Shown one piece after another: positions 12,066-27,071 of a stretch of DNA of 64,000 nucleotides (the stretch's first letter is position 1; each line of letters begins with the position of its first letter). The notes under the pieces are model-generated. The model saw only the letters and a program-made list of their open reading frames with translations, had not been told where the DNA came from and made no database searches. Both the position numbers and the translations under genes were made by a program. Where the stretch lies: positions 28,776,710 through 28,840,709 of the forward strand of contig CM031610.1 of NCBI GenBank assembly GCA_018398815.1, written 5' to 3'. Source of the stretch: Conus ventricosus. Its lineage: Eukaryota > Mollusca > Gastropoda > Neogastropoda > Conidae.

Positions 12066-15000
12066 AAAAGAAGAATAAGAAGAAAGGAAGGAACAAATGG
12101 TGGAATGACTAACTCAGACGAGAAAGTACAGACACAGTCTCCATGCGATTTACAACAAACAGCTTGTACAACTGGATACAGATGAATCAAACAGTACATG
12201 AATTAACAAAACTCTATGGTATGTCTTGTGGAGTTGTGGTCACCAACGAAAGATCCATAATTGTACAATTTTAAAGCAAAAACCCTGCACCCATTGCATA
12301 CTCAATTTTCAGTTCGTCTGAGTAAAATACTCAAAGTTCTTGGGTGCAAGAAAGTAAAAATAATGTCTGGATCCCTTTTCATTCCACTTATAAGTGATCA
12401 CTGGTTTTCATGAAAGATTCTGAAAGCTCTACTCTCAAGACTGGCAATAACTTAATGAAAACAGATCTACACATTGTGCAACTACAGTACGGGCAGCATT
12501 TTACGAAAAAAGTTAACATACTTTTTTCTTTCTTGTTAAACCCTGCATTATGGACAGAAAACTGAAATAACCTGTGGGGCTGCCTGGCTTATTCTTATGT
12601 TAATAAGATTTACAAAGTTTTGCCTCAAAATAGGCATATGATGTGTCACAGAGGTACTCCAGTCACAAGAGAGAGTTTTTTTGTTTTTTTTTATTATATT
12701 GGGTACTTATATAGCGCCTATCCTCGGTCACAGACCAAGCTCTAAACGCTTTACAATAACACACTACCTCACTCACTCAACGGGCTGCCTACCCAGGTAG
12801 AGCCGGCCGAAGAGCAGCCTACTGGCGCTCATTCAGTCGCTTCCCGTACCATTCAAATATCAGTCACTCATTTTCATTTATCTCATTTATTCCTCCAGTT
12901 TCTCAGTCACTCGTTTTCATTTATCTCATTTATTCCTCCAGTTTCTCACATAGGATGCATGCGATGTTTATACGTGTCCTCCACTTCCACCGGTACACGA
13001 TGGCACACGACAACAGTAAGTGACGATTTTTGTGGCTTGGTAAGAAATACCAGGCGGCTATCTTCAGTCTACATCAATTTTGCCAGGGCAGCGGGGAACC
13101 CCCCTACTCTTTAACGTGTGCAGGGGCCAGGAAGGCACACGGGTCCGACTCGCTTATAGTCCCCATCCGAAGGGACTTGACGTTCAGTTCGATTTGTCAT
13201 TCAAACTTTAGTTACCACTAAAGACAGATATATAGCATTTGCCTTCTGTCTGAGATTGCAGAGAATGCATGATGTTTAAACAAAGGGAGAAAAGAAAAAC
13301 ACCGACATAACGTGGCCATTACACAGCGCAGCCTTCCCTGTTCCACAGTGTGGAGACCAGACACTCCAACAGAAAATGTTCCTGTCTTCTCCAAAATCTC
13401 CTTGCCAGCTCAATCCAAAGGCTCCTGGTGTTGATATGCTGATATTTGACAATCACTGCAAGAGAGCAGCCAACTTGTTCCATAATACTTCTCATATTCA
13501 AGAGAAGTTAAGCAGTGCCAAGAGTTGGCTGATTACTTCCTTTATCCTTGAATACAGGTGAAAATACTCATTGTACTGGATCATTACAGCTCCATCAGAA
13601 ACAACTGAAGTGTTCATTTTTATAATTTCTCAGCACTTGAGGTATAAAGTCAAACTGACAAATTATTGTCAATCTAAAGAGTAGACCTTCACCACATGCC
13701 AGTTATCTTGGAGTGCTATATCACTGGCTTAAACTGTGTTTTACTGTCAGAAGAAATCATGGATATTAAAGCTTGTATACAAACAGTGACACTGCAAGAT
13801 ATGACATTTTTCAATGAAACTGGGTAATCATCCAAACCTCTTTTATTTTCTTCTTCAATATCTTTGTCCAGCTCATTCTCCTCATCTTTGTCATCGGTGT
13901 CCTCCTCCTCATCGTCTTCCTCCTCCTCTGATTCTTCAGAATCTGCACCAACCAACATATTCATATCAATCATAACAATATAAACAGGAACTCTAAATCC
14001 ACCGGGCAATGTGCTGAGGTTAGCCTCTCTGAGAGATCATGGTTTCATTATTCAACCAGAGGTATTTATCTGTGTGGTCTTTCAATTTAACCCCAGCCTG
14101 TCATACCCAGAATTGAGTTCACTATGGGCTAAAAGGGGACGACTGGGAGCACAGTCACGTTTCATTCACTTCATGCATGTGTCTCTCCGAGTGTTGCTAA
14201 ATTTTCTTACCAAAACTGCAAAAGTCTGTATCTCTCAAGCCTGGTGTACGCCATCTGATATGGTCTCTGATACAGACCACAAACTGTATGATGTTCTTTC
14301 TAAAAACACAGAATATTTTGCTGTCTGATGGCTTTTCTCATACAGACCATATTTGATTGTCTAATAGTCTCTTGGTCTGGCGACTTCTATACTCACATAT
14401 TTTTTCATTTACATTTCTTTTCCTTTTACAATCATAATATATCCATCTACCTGTGTTCATTGTTTTAAGTTTGTTTGTTTGTTTTTTGCATGCATGCAAA
14501 TGTGTAAGGCTGCATATTTGTAACGAATCAGTGTGTGCTAAAATCTTTGTTACAGCTTAGGATCCTTTTTAGCTGATAATGATTCTTCTTTTAATTTATG
14601 GCTGCAAAATCTGGAAATATGAAAATGTGATGATCGTAAAAGAATTAGACTAAAATTTCAAACATATACTTTGTTTAAATAAGAATCAGTGACCCACTTA
14701 AAATACAGATGGAATTCTATGAACTTACTTACTCAGTCTCTGTTTTAATTAAACACAAGATGATATGACTTCGGATTAATCTTGTATCATCCATATCAAA
14801 ATATAATATTCTCTGAAAGTGTTTAGATGTCCGTAAAATTTATCTGTCAGCAGCATATGGCATTTTGCCTGGCATTCTTTATACAAAGCAAATTCTAATT
14901 AAGTGAGCATAACTGTGTTACGACTCAAAAATATTTCGTTGTGGGGAAACACTTTGTAGTTACCTGTATGTTCAACAATCATTGCTAGACAATCACAAAT

Positions 15001-15502
15001 GTTATGGTCATGTAAAACAATCATTGCACAATAACTACAAATATTTATGATAAGAAGTTCTGCAAAACTGTAATAATTCTTGTTATTACAGACAGTGTAC
15101 AAGTTCATTTCAAAGCGAATATCATGTAAATGCTCATTTTATCATATGTACGGATTAAACTGATATATTTATGTACAGTAAATATAAACCACTGACTGAC
15201 ACAGGAACAATATATGGCATAAAAAAATCACAAATAGTTAAGAGTGTGATATGAATATCACGAGCGGTGAGAGAATAAATTTTATCATGGAGTGTTTAAA
15301 ACACAGACAGACAAGTAAACTAGGTTTACCTACCCATCATTCCAATAAAAAGCCATTTCTGTATTCTGTAAAACTTTTGTTGTTGTTCTCCTCTATCAAT
15401 CTGGTTTATGCGTATTGATATTTTCAAAATAAACAAAAATGTATAATAATATAATTCGAAAGTGTGTGTGCATGTGGTGTGTGTGTGTGTGTGTGTGGTG
15501 TG

Positions 15503-15533
<31 letters not shown>

Positions 15534-15565
15534 TGTGCATGTTAGTGTGTGTGTGTGTGCTGTGT

Positions 15566-15638
<73 letters not shown>

Positions 15639-18600
15639 TGTGTGTTGCATCGAAGCAGCACTGACCAACTCACCCCATCCCCCCCTTTCTCCTCATTAAC
15701 GGCTCTCCCTTATATCGGTTGCAAAAGTTAAAATTTTCCAGTGGTTTGAAGCATTCATAATGATCCAACTGATCACATCAAGCTTTATTCTTCCACCAAG
15801 TTATCGTGATGTTCACAGCTTGTTGCCAGTCTAAACAGCCTAGTGCCAACCACACTGCACCATGGATCACAATGAACTTATCGTTCCTAACATGACTCTC
15901 TGAGACTGCTGTATCGTTTTAGTACCAAACCAAGGACTCCATCTGTGTCACAATGAAGATCGAGCCCATGCTGGTCAACAGCAACATTTCCTATTCATCT
16001 TCACTGTCCCAAAGGTAATGATCCTGAACATCTCACACACCTTTCTCTTTTGTGAGGACTTAATTCGGAGATGTAGAGAGTGCAAAATAAAGGCACAAGG
16101 AACACATAGATACAGAAAGCAAGGGTACAAACATCTTTCAAAACCTCTATAACTTTCCTCTGAAAGGATTGGTTTTTGTGCCCAGGTCTCCTCGCTTTAT
16201 TGTAAACTGTGCTCAGACAAAAGGACACAGACACATTTAAGAAGAAAAAAAAAAAAACCACTGTGAAACCAGACATACTGCAAGGACAAAAAGACAGAAG
16301 GAAAATAAGCAAAAATGAATCAGGTTTCTATACGTACCGAAACATGTCTCAATTGTACATAAGCAGGATGACAAAGCAAGAGCTCTGGAAAACAGGACAA
16401 CTTAGATCAAGACTGTGAAGGAGATACAGAAACAGGAAGAGGGAAGTTTAGTTTGAGAGATACAAAGGGAAATGTCCAAACCTTTAGGCTGTCCTGTCAC
16501 CTTGTCCATGACAAGACGTACATAGACCAAGTCTCCAAACTCCTGGATGCCTCCTCCATTTCCTCTTCCTCCACTTCAAAGGGAACATTCCTGAGAGAAA
16601 GTTCACAATGAGAGATATTCAACGATGATTCTGCTCATTTATATCGCTTTTAAGGGTGTCCTTGTATGTGTCCATAATGTATGAGCGAAAAATGCAAATG
16701 TATGTGTCAAAGTGTGTAATCCACGATATAACCGTTGCTGGCAATAAGAAACTGTAATTCATTCCCACTTCCCAGGATCAGGGTTTCCTTTCTTGCAATT
16801 CTTTCGTTAACTGTACAGACTTTATCAGAGGAAGGTGAGATTAATGCCCTATTAGCCTGCATTACTTAAACACAAGTTGTGAAAAGACTAAAGTACATAT
16901 ATAATTGGGCCAGAATAGCTCAGTATGGAGTTGTGGCTGGAACAGGTCAGTATGGAGTTGGGGCTGCAATAGGTCAGTATGGAGTTGGGGCTGGAACTGG
17001 TCAGTATGGAGCTGGGGCTGCAATAGGTCAGTATGGAGTTGGGGCTGGAACAGGTCAGTATGGAGTTGGGGCTGCAATAGGTCAGTATGGAGTTGGGGCT
17101 GGAATAGGTCAGTATGGAGTTGGGGCTGGAACAGGTCAGTATGGAGTTGGGGCTGCAATAGGTCAGTATGGAGTTGGGGCTGGAACAGGTCAATACGTAG
17201 TTGGGGCTGGAATAGGTCAGTATGGAGTTGGGGCTGCAATAGGTCAGTATGGGAGTTGGGGCTGGAATAGGTCAGTATGGAGTTGGGGCTGGAACAGGTC
17301 AGTGTGGAGTTGGGGCTGCAATAGGTCAGTATGGAGTTGGGGCTGGAACAGGTCAATACGGAGTTGGGCTGGAATAGGTCAGTATGGAGTTGGAGCTGGA
17401 ACAGGTCAGTATGGAGTTGGGGCTGCAATAGGTCAATACGGAGCTGGGGCGCAATAGGTCAGTATGCCTATGGTGCTGGGGCTGGAACAGTCAGTATGGA
17501 GTTGGGGCTGCAATAGGTCAAACGGAGTTGGGGCTGCAATAGGTCAATACGGAGTTGGGGCTGGAACAGGTCAGTATGGAGTTGGGGCTGGAATAGCTCA
17601 GTATGAAGTTGGGGCTGGAATAGGTTTCTTTCTTCTTTCTTTCTGCGTACGCAGGCTGATACTCCTGCGGACACTCCCTGTATAGCCAGGCAGTGGAGTT
17701 TTGTGTGTATGACCCTTTTTTATCCCGCCATTAAGGCAGCCATACTCCATCTTCGGGGAAGGTGCATGCTATGTGTCACGTGTCATCCATACCAACGGCC
17801 AAACTGGGCTTCTCTTCCGAAAGTTGGTGATGGGATTTTACGTGTGTGCAAGATGTTATGCGTGCGTTCACACACGGAACCTCGGTTTATAGTCTCATTC
17901 GAAGGACTATATGGGGAATGGAGTCAGAACCAATGTTAACTCCGAGGGAAAAATCCCCCTATACCGAAATTTGAACCCGCAACCCAGGATCACGAGTCCG
18001 GCGCTCTACCAACTGAGCTATCCGGCCCCCGCGCTGGAATAGGTCAGTATGGAGTTGGGGCTGGAACAGGTCAGTATGGAGTTGGGCTGGAATAGCTCAG
18101 TATGAAGTTGGGGCTGGAATAGGTCAGTATGAAGTTGTGGCTGGAACAGGTCAGTATGGAGTTGGGCTGGAACAGGTCAGTATGGAGTTGGGGCTGGAAT
18201 AGGTCAGTTATGAAGTTGGGGCTGGAACAGGTCAGTATGGAGTTGGGGCTGGAACAGGTCAGTATGGAGTTGGGGCTGGAATAGCTCAGTATGAAGTTGG
18301 GGCTGGAATAGGTCAGTATGAAGTTGTGGCTGGAATAGGTCAGTATGGAGTTGGGGCTGGAATAGGTCAGTATGGAGTTGGGGCTGGAATTAAGTCAGCA
18401 TGGAGTTGGGGCTGGAATAGGTCAGTTGGAGTTGGGGCAGGAATAGGTCAGTTATGGAGTTGGGGCTGGAATAGGTCAGCATGGAGTTGGGGCTGAATAG
18501 CTCAGTATGGAGTTGGGGCTGGAATAGGTTAGTTTGGAGTTGGGGCTGGAATAGGTCAGTTTGGAGTTGGGCAGGAATAGGTCAGTATGGAGTTGGGGCT

Positions 18601-20132
18601 GGAATAGGTCAGTATGGAGTTGGGGCTGGAATAGGTCAGTATGGAGTTGGGGCTGGAATAGGTCAGTTTGGAGTTGGGGCTGGAATAGGTCAGTTTGGAG
18701 TTGGGCTGGAATAGGTCAGTTTGGAGTTGGTGGCTGGAATAGCTCAGTATGGAGTTGGGGCTGGAATAGCCTCAGTATGGAGTTGGGGCTGCAATAGGTC
18801 AGTTTGGAGTTGGGGCAGGAATAGGTCAGTATGAAGTTGGGCTGGAATAGGTCAGTATGGAGTTGGGGCTGGAATAGCTCAGTATGGAGTTGGGGCTGAA
18901 TTAGGTCAGTTTGGAGTTGGGGCAGGAATAGGTCAGTATGGAGTTGGGGCTCGAACAGGTCAATATGGAGTTCCTAAAGGACCAGAGCATGATCATGGTA
19001 ATTGTGTGGTTGCTGTTTCAAACCTCCACTGGGCTGTTTTGGTACAGAGGGATTTTCCCCTCAGAGTTAAAATTGGTTGATTGGATTCCCTCAAAACTCC
19101 TTTGAATGAGACAATAGGCAAAGGGTACATGCGTGAACATATGCAGAACATCTTGAACGCATATAAAAAACCCATCACCAACCTTCGAAAGAGAAGGCCA
19201 ACTCATACACATATAGCATGCATCCTCCATGAAAAATCTAAGGAATGAGCGATTCATATTCCACTGAACAACATGGGAAACAATGTTTAGTGCCAGCATG
19301 CAGCTCTTCATTTGGCTCTACCCACGAAGGCAGCCCATTGTATTGAGTGTGGGACTGTCAAGAGCTTAAATATGTGGTCTCTGAGGTAGGTGCTTTATAA
19401 GTACTATCAACCATTACTTTATTATTTCAAACTCACCTTATAAACAGAGTTCTGCCTTCCTCTACATCACTTTTCCTGGCCATCTTCATCTTTTCTGAAA
19501 TGCACACAGAACATTTCACATACTTTTTTACCATGGAGGTCGCAGAGTGGATGATTTTACCGGGCCTGGAAATTGCCTTCACCGAGAAGCCAACAAAACT
19601 TAAAGCAACTCAAACATCCTGCTTCCATGCTCCTTTCCAATACCTGGTTTCCCTTGCCCATGGTTTCTTTGTTTCTACATGAGGGATGAACTCAAATCAG
19701 TATTTTCATTCGTGTATGTGCTACGTGTTTTAAAACAATATCTCAGAAATTGTACAACAGCTGAAAATGTTTCACAAACTTGTATTAAAATTAATATATT
19801 GAATGCATCATCATACCAAACTTCATGTGCATTAAATGCATCCATACACTGATATCGAGCTGGTTTGGATGCGACAAGATTTTGGATAACAACTCCACTT
19901 CTGAATGTTAAATTGAAGTTCTTAACAATCAGAGTAGATTATGGATGCTCTCCATTACAGTCACTCTCTTTACATCACTCACTTTACAGATCGTTTTTTC
20001 TTAATCAATAATTACTGTGAAGCTTACAGTGGAAAAAATTCTCACAACCTTTTCGCAAATCATAACTAACTGTTTTTACTTATCCAACATGTCTTACCAC
20101 ATCAGAGAGTGAGAAGATGGAGGGAAAGGGGG

Positions 20133-20163
<31 letters not shown>

Positions 20164-23100
20164 CGAGAGAGAAAGAAAAAGAAGAATAAGAAGAAAGGAA
20201 GGAACAAATGGTGGAATGACTAACTCAGACGAGAAAGTACAGACACAGTCTCCATGCGATTTACAACAAACAGCTTGTACAACTGGATACAGATGAATCA
20301 AACAGTACATGAATTAACAAAACTCTATGGTATGTCTTGTGGAGTTGTGGTCACCAACGAAAGATCCATAATTGTACAATTTTAAAGCAAAAACCCTGCA
20401 CCATTGCATACTCAATTTTCAGTTCGTCTGAGTAAAATACTCAAAGTTCTTGGGTGCAAGAAAGTAAAAATATGTCTGGATCCCTTTTCATTCCACTTAT
20501 AAGTGATCACTGGGTTTTCATGAAAGATTCTGAAAGCTTACTCTCAAGACTGGCAATAACTTAATGAAAACAGATCTACACATTGTGCAACTACAGTACG
20601 GCAGCATTTTACGAAAAAAAGTTAACATACTTTTTCTTTCTTGTTTAAACCCTGCATTATGGACAGAAAACTGAAATAACCTGTGGGGCTGCCTGGCTTA
20701 TCTTATGTTAATAAGATTTACAAAGTTTTGCCTCAAAATAGGCATATGATGTGTCACAGAGGTACTCCAGTCACAAGAGAGAGTTTTTTGTTTTTTTTTA
20801 TTATATTGGGTACTTATTAGCGCCTATCCTCGGTCACAGACCAAGCTCTAAACGCTTTACAATAACACACTACCTCACTCACTCAACGGCTGCCTACCCA
20901 GGTAGAGCCGGCCGAAGAGCAGCCTACTGGCGCTCATTCAGTCGCTTCCCGTACCATTCAAATATCAGTCACTCATTTTCATTTATCTCATTTATTCCTC
21001 CAGTTTCTCAGTCACATCGTTTCATTTATCTCATTTATTCCTCCAGTTTCTCACATAGGATGCATGCGATGTTTATTACGTGTCCTCCACTTCCACCGGT
21101 ACACGATGGCACACGACAACAGTAAGTGACGATTTTTGTGGCTTGGTAAGAAATATCCAGGCGGCTATCTTCAGTCTACATCAATTTTGCCAGGGCAGCG
21201 GGGAACCCCCTACTCCTTTAACGTGTGCAGGGGCCAGGAAGGCACACGGGTCCGACTCGCTTATAGTCCCCATCCGAAGGACTTGACGTTCAGTTCGATT
21301 TGTCATTCAAACTTTAGTTACCACTAAAGACAGATATATAGCATTTGCCTTCTGTCTGAGATTGCAGAGAATGCATGATGTTTAAACAAAGGGAGAAAAA
21401 GAAAAACACCGACATAACGTGGCCATTACACAGCGCAGCCTTCCCTGTTCCACAGTGTGGAGACCAGACACTCCAACAGAAAATGTTCCTGTCTTCTCCA
21501 AAATCTCCTTGCCAGCTCAATCCAAGGCTCCTGGTGTTGATATGCTGATATTTGACAATCACTGCAAGAGAGCAGCCAACTTGTTCCATAATACTTCTCA
21601 TATTCAAGAGAAGTTAAGCAGTGCCAAGAGTTGGCTGATTACTTCCTTTATCCTTGAATACAGGTGAAAATACTCATTGTACTGGATCATTACAGCTCCA
21701 TCAGAAACAACTGAAGTGTTCATTTTTATAATTTCTCAGCACTTGAGGTATAAAGTCAAACTGACAAATATTGTCAATCTAAAGAGTAGACCTTCACCAC
21801 ATGCCAGTTATCTTGGAGTGCTATATCACTGGCTTAAACTGTGTTTTACTGGTCAGAGAAATCATGGATATTAAAGCTTGTATACAAACAGTGACACTGC
21901 TAGATATGACATTTTTCAATGAAACTGGGTAATCATCCAAACCTCTTTTATTTTCTTCTTCAATATCTTTGTCCAGCTCATTCTCTCATCTTTGTCATCG
22001 GTGTCCTCCTCCTCATCGTCTTCCTCCTCCTCTGATTCTTCAGAATCTGCACCAACCAAACATATTCATATCAATCAAAAACAATATAAACAGGAACTCT
22101 AAATCCACCGGGCAATGTGCTGAGGTTAGCCTCTCTGAGAGATCATGGTTTCATTATTCAACCAGAGGTATTTATCTGTGTGGTCTTTCAATTTAACCCC
22201 AGCCTGTCATACCCAGAATTGAGTTCACTATGGGCTAAAAGGGGACGACTGGGAGCACAGTCACGTTTCATTCACTTCATGCATGTGTCTCTCCGAGTGT
22301 TGCTAAATTTTCTTACCAAAACTGCAAAGTCTGTATCTCTCAACCTGGTGTACGCCATCTGATATGGTCTCTGATACAGACCACAAACTGTATGATGTTC
22401 TTTCTAAAAAACACAGAATATTTTGCTGTCTGATGGCTTTTCCATCACAGACCATATTTGATTGTCTAATAGTCTCTTGGTCTGGCGACTTCTATACTCA
22501 CATATTTTTTCATTTACATTTCTTTTCCTTTACAATCATAATATATCCATCTACCTGTGTTCATTGTTTTAAGTTTGTTTGTTTGTTTTTTGCATGCATG
22601 CAAATGTGTAGGCTGCATATTTGTTAACGATTCAGTGTGTGCTAAAATCTTTGTTACAGCTTAGGATCCTTTTTAGCTGATAATGATTCTTCTTTAATTT
22701 ATGGCTGCAAAATCTGGAAATATGAAAATGTGATGATCGTAAAAGAATTAGACTAAAATTTCAAACATATACTTTGTTTAAATAAGAATCAGTGACCCAC
22801 TTAAAATACAGATGGAATTCTATGAACTTACTTACTCAGTCTCTGTTTTAATTAAACACAAGATGATATGACTTCGGATTAATCTGTATCATCCATATCA
22901 AAATATAATATTCTCTGAAAGTGTTTAGATGTCCGTAAAATTTATCTGTCAGCAGCATATGGCATTTTGCCTGGCATTCTTTATACAAAGCAAATTCTAA
23001 TTAAGTGAGCATAACTGTGTTACGACTCAAAATATTTCGTTGTGGGGAAACACTTTGTAGTTACCTGTATGTTCAACAATCATTGCTAGACAATCACAAA

Positions 23101-23575
23101 TGTTATGGTCATGTAAAACAATCATTGCACAATAACTACAAATATTTATGATAAGAAGTTCTGCAAAACTGTAATAATTCTTGTTATTACAGACAGTGTA
23201 CAAGTTCATTTCAAAGCGAATATCATGTAAATGCTCATTTTATCATTATGTACGGATTAAACTGATATATTTATGTACAGTAAATATAAACCACTGACTG
23301 ACACAGGAAACATATATGGCATAAAAAAAATCACAAATAGTTAGAGTGTGATATGAATATCACGAGCGGTGAGAGAATAAATTTTATCATGGAGTGTTTA
23401 AAACACAGACAGACAAGTAAACTAGGTTTACCTACCCATCATTCCAATAAAAAGCCATTTCTGTATTCTGTAAAACTTTTGTTGTTGTTCTCCTCTATCA
23501 ATCTGGTTTATGCGTATTGATATTTTCAAAATAAACAAAATGTATAATAATATAATTCGAAAGTGTGTGTGCATG

Positions 23576-23633
<58 letters not shown>

Positions 23634-23671
23634 GTGTGTGCATGTTTAGTGTGTGTGTGTGTGCTTGTGTA

Positions 23672-23740
<69 letters not shown>

Positions 23741-24320
23741 TGCGTGTGCGTGCATGTATAGTGTGGTGTGAAAATGATAGGTTATCCTCCTGACCTGTGC
23801 TGTCACTTTCAGCTTCTTCCTGTTTTTCATCCGATTCTTCCGAAACTGCACACAAGACTGTACTCGGTACACAAATACACCTCAACATGAATATCCTAAT
23901 TCTTATTGTTATTGAATTTATCATTAATTCTGCTTTCCTGCAATCATATAATGTACCTCCTATATGGGAGACTGAAGGCAACGTAGAGCATCCTTTTCCT
24001 TTCTCCTCTTCATTAAATTTTTTTCCCACCTTTATATATCAACAGTTTTTTTTCATTTGTACTCCCATTGGAAATAGATAAAAGATTCCTTAAGATACAT
24101 ATTCCTACTATTTGATGCATCTATATATTCCTTACGACAGATTTCACAAAATTGATGGGATTTTGAAAGCCTCTTATTTCTTGATAATTTTAATTACTCT
24201 CAGTGGCAGGTTTGCCATCAAAAAGAACATGATCTGCTTTTCAGCAGGACAGAAATATACTGCAAGCACAGGACAGTATTCCAGAGTTCAGTATAACTGA
24301 AATGACCTGCTAGCAAAGGA

Positions 24321-24383
<63 letters not shown>

Positions 24384-26529
24384 TATGGTAATTAAATTAT
24401 GATCATTCCTATCCATACAGGTTATTTGGGAATAGTTGAGCGTTTAGACTCTACTTTCCTTTCCTTATTGCTTATTTGGGATTGGTTGAGCATTAAGACT
24501 TTCTAAGGAATGAGCTGTAACTCCTGCAGCCGTCATTTGCAATTTGCTACATAAGCTTTCTTCTTTTTCTCCCTGTATCAACTGTGACTGGCAAAATTAA
24601 AATTATAAGTAACAGTGATAAAGGCCAGTCCACACAACATATTTACGGATGATTTAGCAGGCCAAGCATCGCTAAATTGACAAAGACAACTAAGACATGG
24701 CTATGACTGTAAGTAACATTTAAAAACAGATTCTGACCACCCAAGCATTGCCAAAATTGACAAAGACAATTTAATTGAGCATGGGCACTGTCTGCAATGA
24801 ACATTTTAAAACAGATTTTGACCAAGTGGCAATGACTTCAGAGACCAGGATGTGGTGAGTCAGCATCAATGTTCAGATCAACATCCTCATCTTCAAAGTG
24901 CAAGTGAGTGACAATGTCCTACACATCATCAAAGTGCAAGTGAGTGACAATGTCCTACACATCTTTAAAGTGCAAGTGAGTGACAATGTCCTACACATCA
25001 TCAAAGTGCAAGTGAGTGACAATGTCCTACACATCATCAAAGTGCAACTGAGTGACAATGTCCTAAACATCAATGAAATACAACCACCACCTAATAAACA
25101 TCAGACTACATCCACTGCCAGATTTTTTTACATAACTTGGTGCAAGTAGACTTGCAGATCTAGTGTTGTTTTTTTTTTTCTTAATAGCTTCCCTTAACCC
25201 CTTCACTGCCACAGTATAATAGCACATTTGAAATCTGTCTGCCGTGGTAAAATTGAGCTTTTTTGGGGTAGGTTCATGAAATGGTTACTGCCTCACTTAT
25301 TTCTTGACAGATCTCTTGATTTTTTGCATTTTTGTTGTTATGCATTTGTCTACAATGTTCTATCAAATGGCTTGATTATGTTGATAATTAGTATAGCAGA
25401 AATTGACATAATTTAAAAATTGTACCAAAAATAAACAGTTTTCGAGTGTACACAAACACATTGCGCCAAACAGAATGAGTCAAAACACTGAAAAAGTGGT
25501 CTTACTACTTATTGAATATCGCACTAACACATGAAAGTCATATAAATCCCAAGGAATGTTGTTGTTGATGATAATCTGCTCATAATTGGGGGTACTATTT
25601 TTTAGGTAAAAAGGGGCATAATCATGCTTTTCGCGGTATGTTCACTAACATGTACATTACTCATTTATTTGTTGAGTTATTTGTTAGATTTTTTGTGGAT
25701 TACTTACTTATACCCTTGTCTACAATTTCACATCATTCAATATTGGTTTTGTTGGTTATGATGATGGTTCATACTAATAACATGTGATAAACAGTTTTTG
25801 TTTTTGGTTTCAATGTGAGAGTTTTAGAATAATTGAGCACATAAAAACCACTAAACACAACAAAAATACCTTTTGGTGTTAGCTCAACAACATTACAAAC
25901 ACCTGGGATTCATATTGTTGTCAATAATTCTCCCTCTGTGTAACAATCTGTCTGTACTGGGGGTACCCAAATTCTCCTAGAAAGGGGCATAATTTTACAA
26001 TTTGGGGTAGGCTCAGTACCTCAATTACTGCTTATGTATTTCTTTACATATGACTTAGATTTTATGGCTTCTCTTTCCTTATACTACAAACTTTGATGCT
26101 ATATAACAATAATGTAGTTTTGTGAGCCATTAGGGGATGGACAGGGATACATATATTGGTGGTTTTTACAAAAAGAACAGTTTTCAGGTATACATAAACA
26201 ATTGCACCATATAAAATCAGTGTAAACAATGAAAAAGTGTTGTGACTAATTGTTCAACATCAGCACTAACACACGACAGTCATATTAAATCCAAGGAATG
26301 TTGTTCTGATGACAATCTGCTCATAATGGGGGTACTATTTGTTGGGTAAGAAGGGGCATAATCATGCTTTTCACGGTATGTTCACTAACATGTACATTAT
26401 TCACCCATTTGTTGAGTTATTTGTTAGATTTTTGTGTGGATTACTTACTTATACTCTTGTCTACAATTTCACATCATTCTATATTGGTTTTGTTTGTTAT
26501 GATGATGGTTCACACTAATAACATGTTAT

Positions 26530-26587
<58 letters not shown>

Positions 26588-26639
26588 TACATACAGTTTC
26601 CACACACACACACACACACACACATACATACACACACCA

Positions 26640-26687
<48 letters not shown>

Positions 26688-26714
26688 AGCAGACCCACAG
26701 TTGAGCACACACAC

Positions 26715-26763
<49 letters not shown>

Positions 26764-26788
26764 CACAATGCATACACACAAACAGCTT

Positions 26789-26832
<44 letters not shown>

Positions 26833-27040
26833 TACACATATGCACAAACACACACTAACAGTATCACACACAACACATGAATGTAAAAACACCACAATGA
26901 TACAAAACAAAAAAACTGCTGTGGATGAGTGCTTCTGTATTATACAAAATGAACAAACTTATATGGAAAACTTGCATACAGAATAAATAATGCTTAGGCG
27001 AGTGCGTGCGTGCACACACACACACACCACACACACACAC

Positions 27041-27071
<31 letters not shown>

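Larger units (their letters stand above)
7532..15644. repeat. 8.1 kb tandem duplication, copy 1
   Basis: Begins at TTGCATCGAAGCAGC and ends in a (GT)n tract; the whole 8113-bp unit is repeated directly next to it. The unit carries RBM28 exons 12, 11 and 10 (phase 1 at both ends, 273 nt, 91 codons), a 27-bp minisatellite split by a SINE, an older SINE, a composite SINE and (GA)n/(GT)n tracts. Exons in this copy are all in frame. Confidence 0.93.
15645..23755. repeat. 8.1 kb tandem duplication, copy 2
   Basis: Nearly the same sequence as 7532-15644. Almost all differences I see are one-base gains or losses, often in short homopolymers such as GGGG to GGG, while base substitutions are rare apart from a small cluster at the first 50 bp. 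The first breakpoint is inside a (GT)n tract, and the second also ends in (GT)n. Confidence 0.93.
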
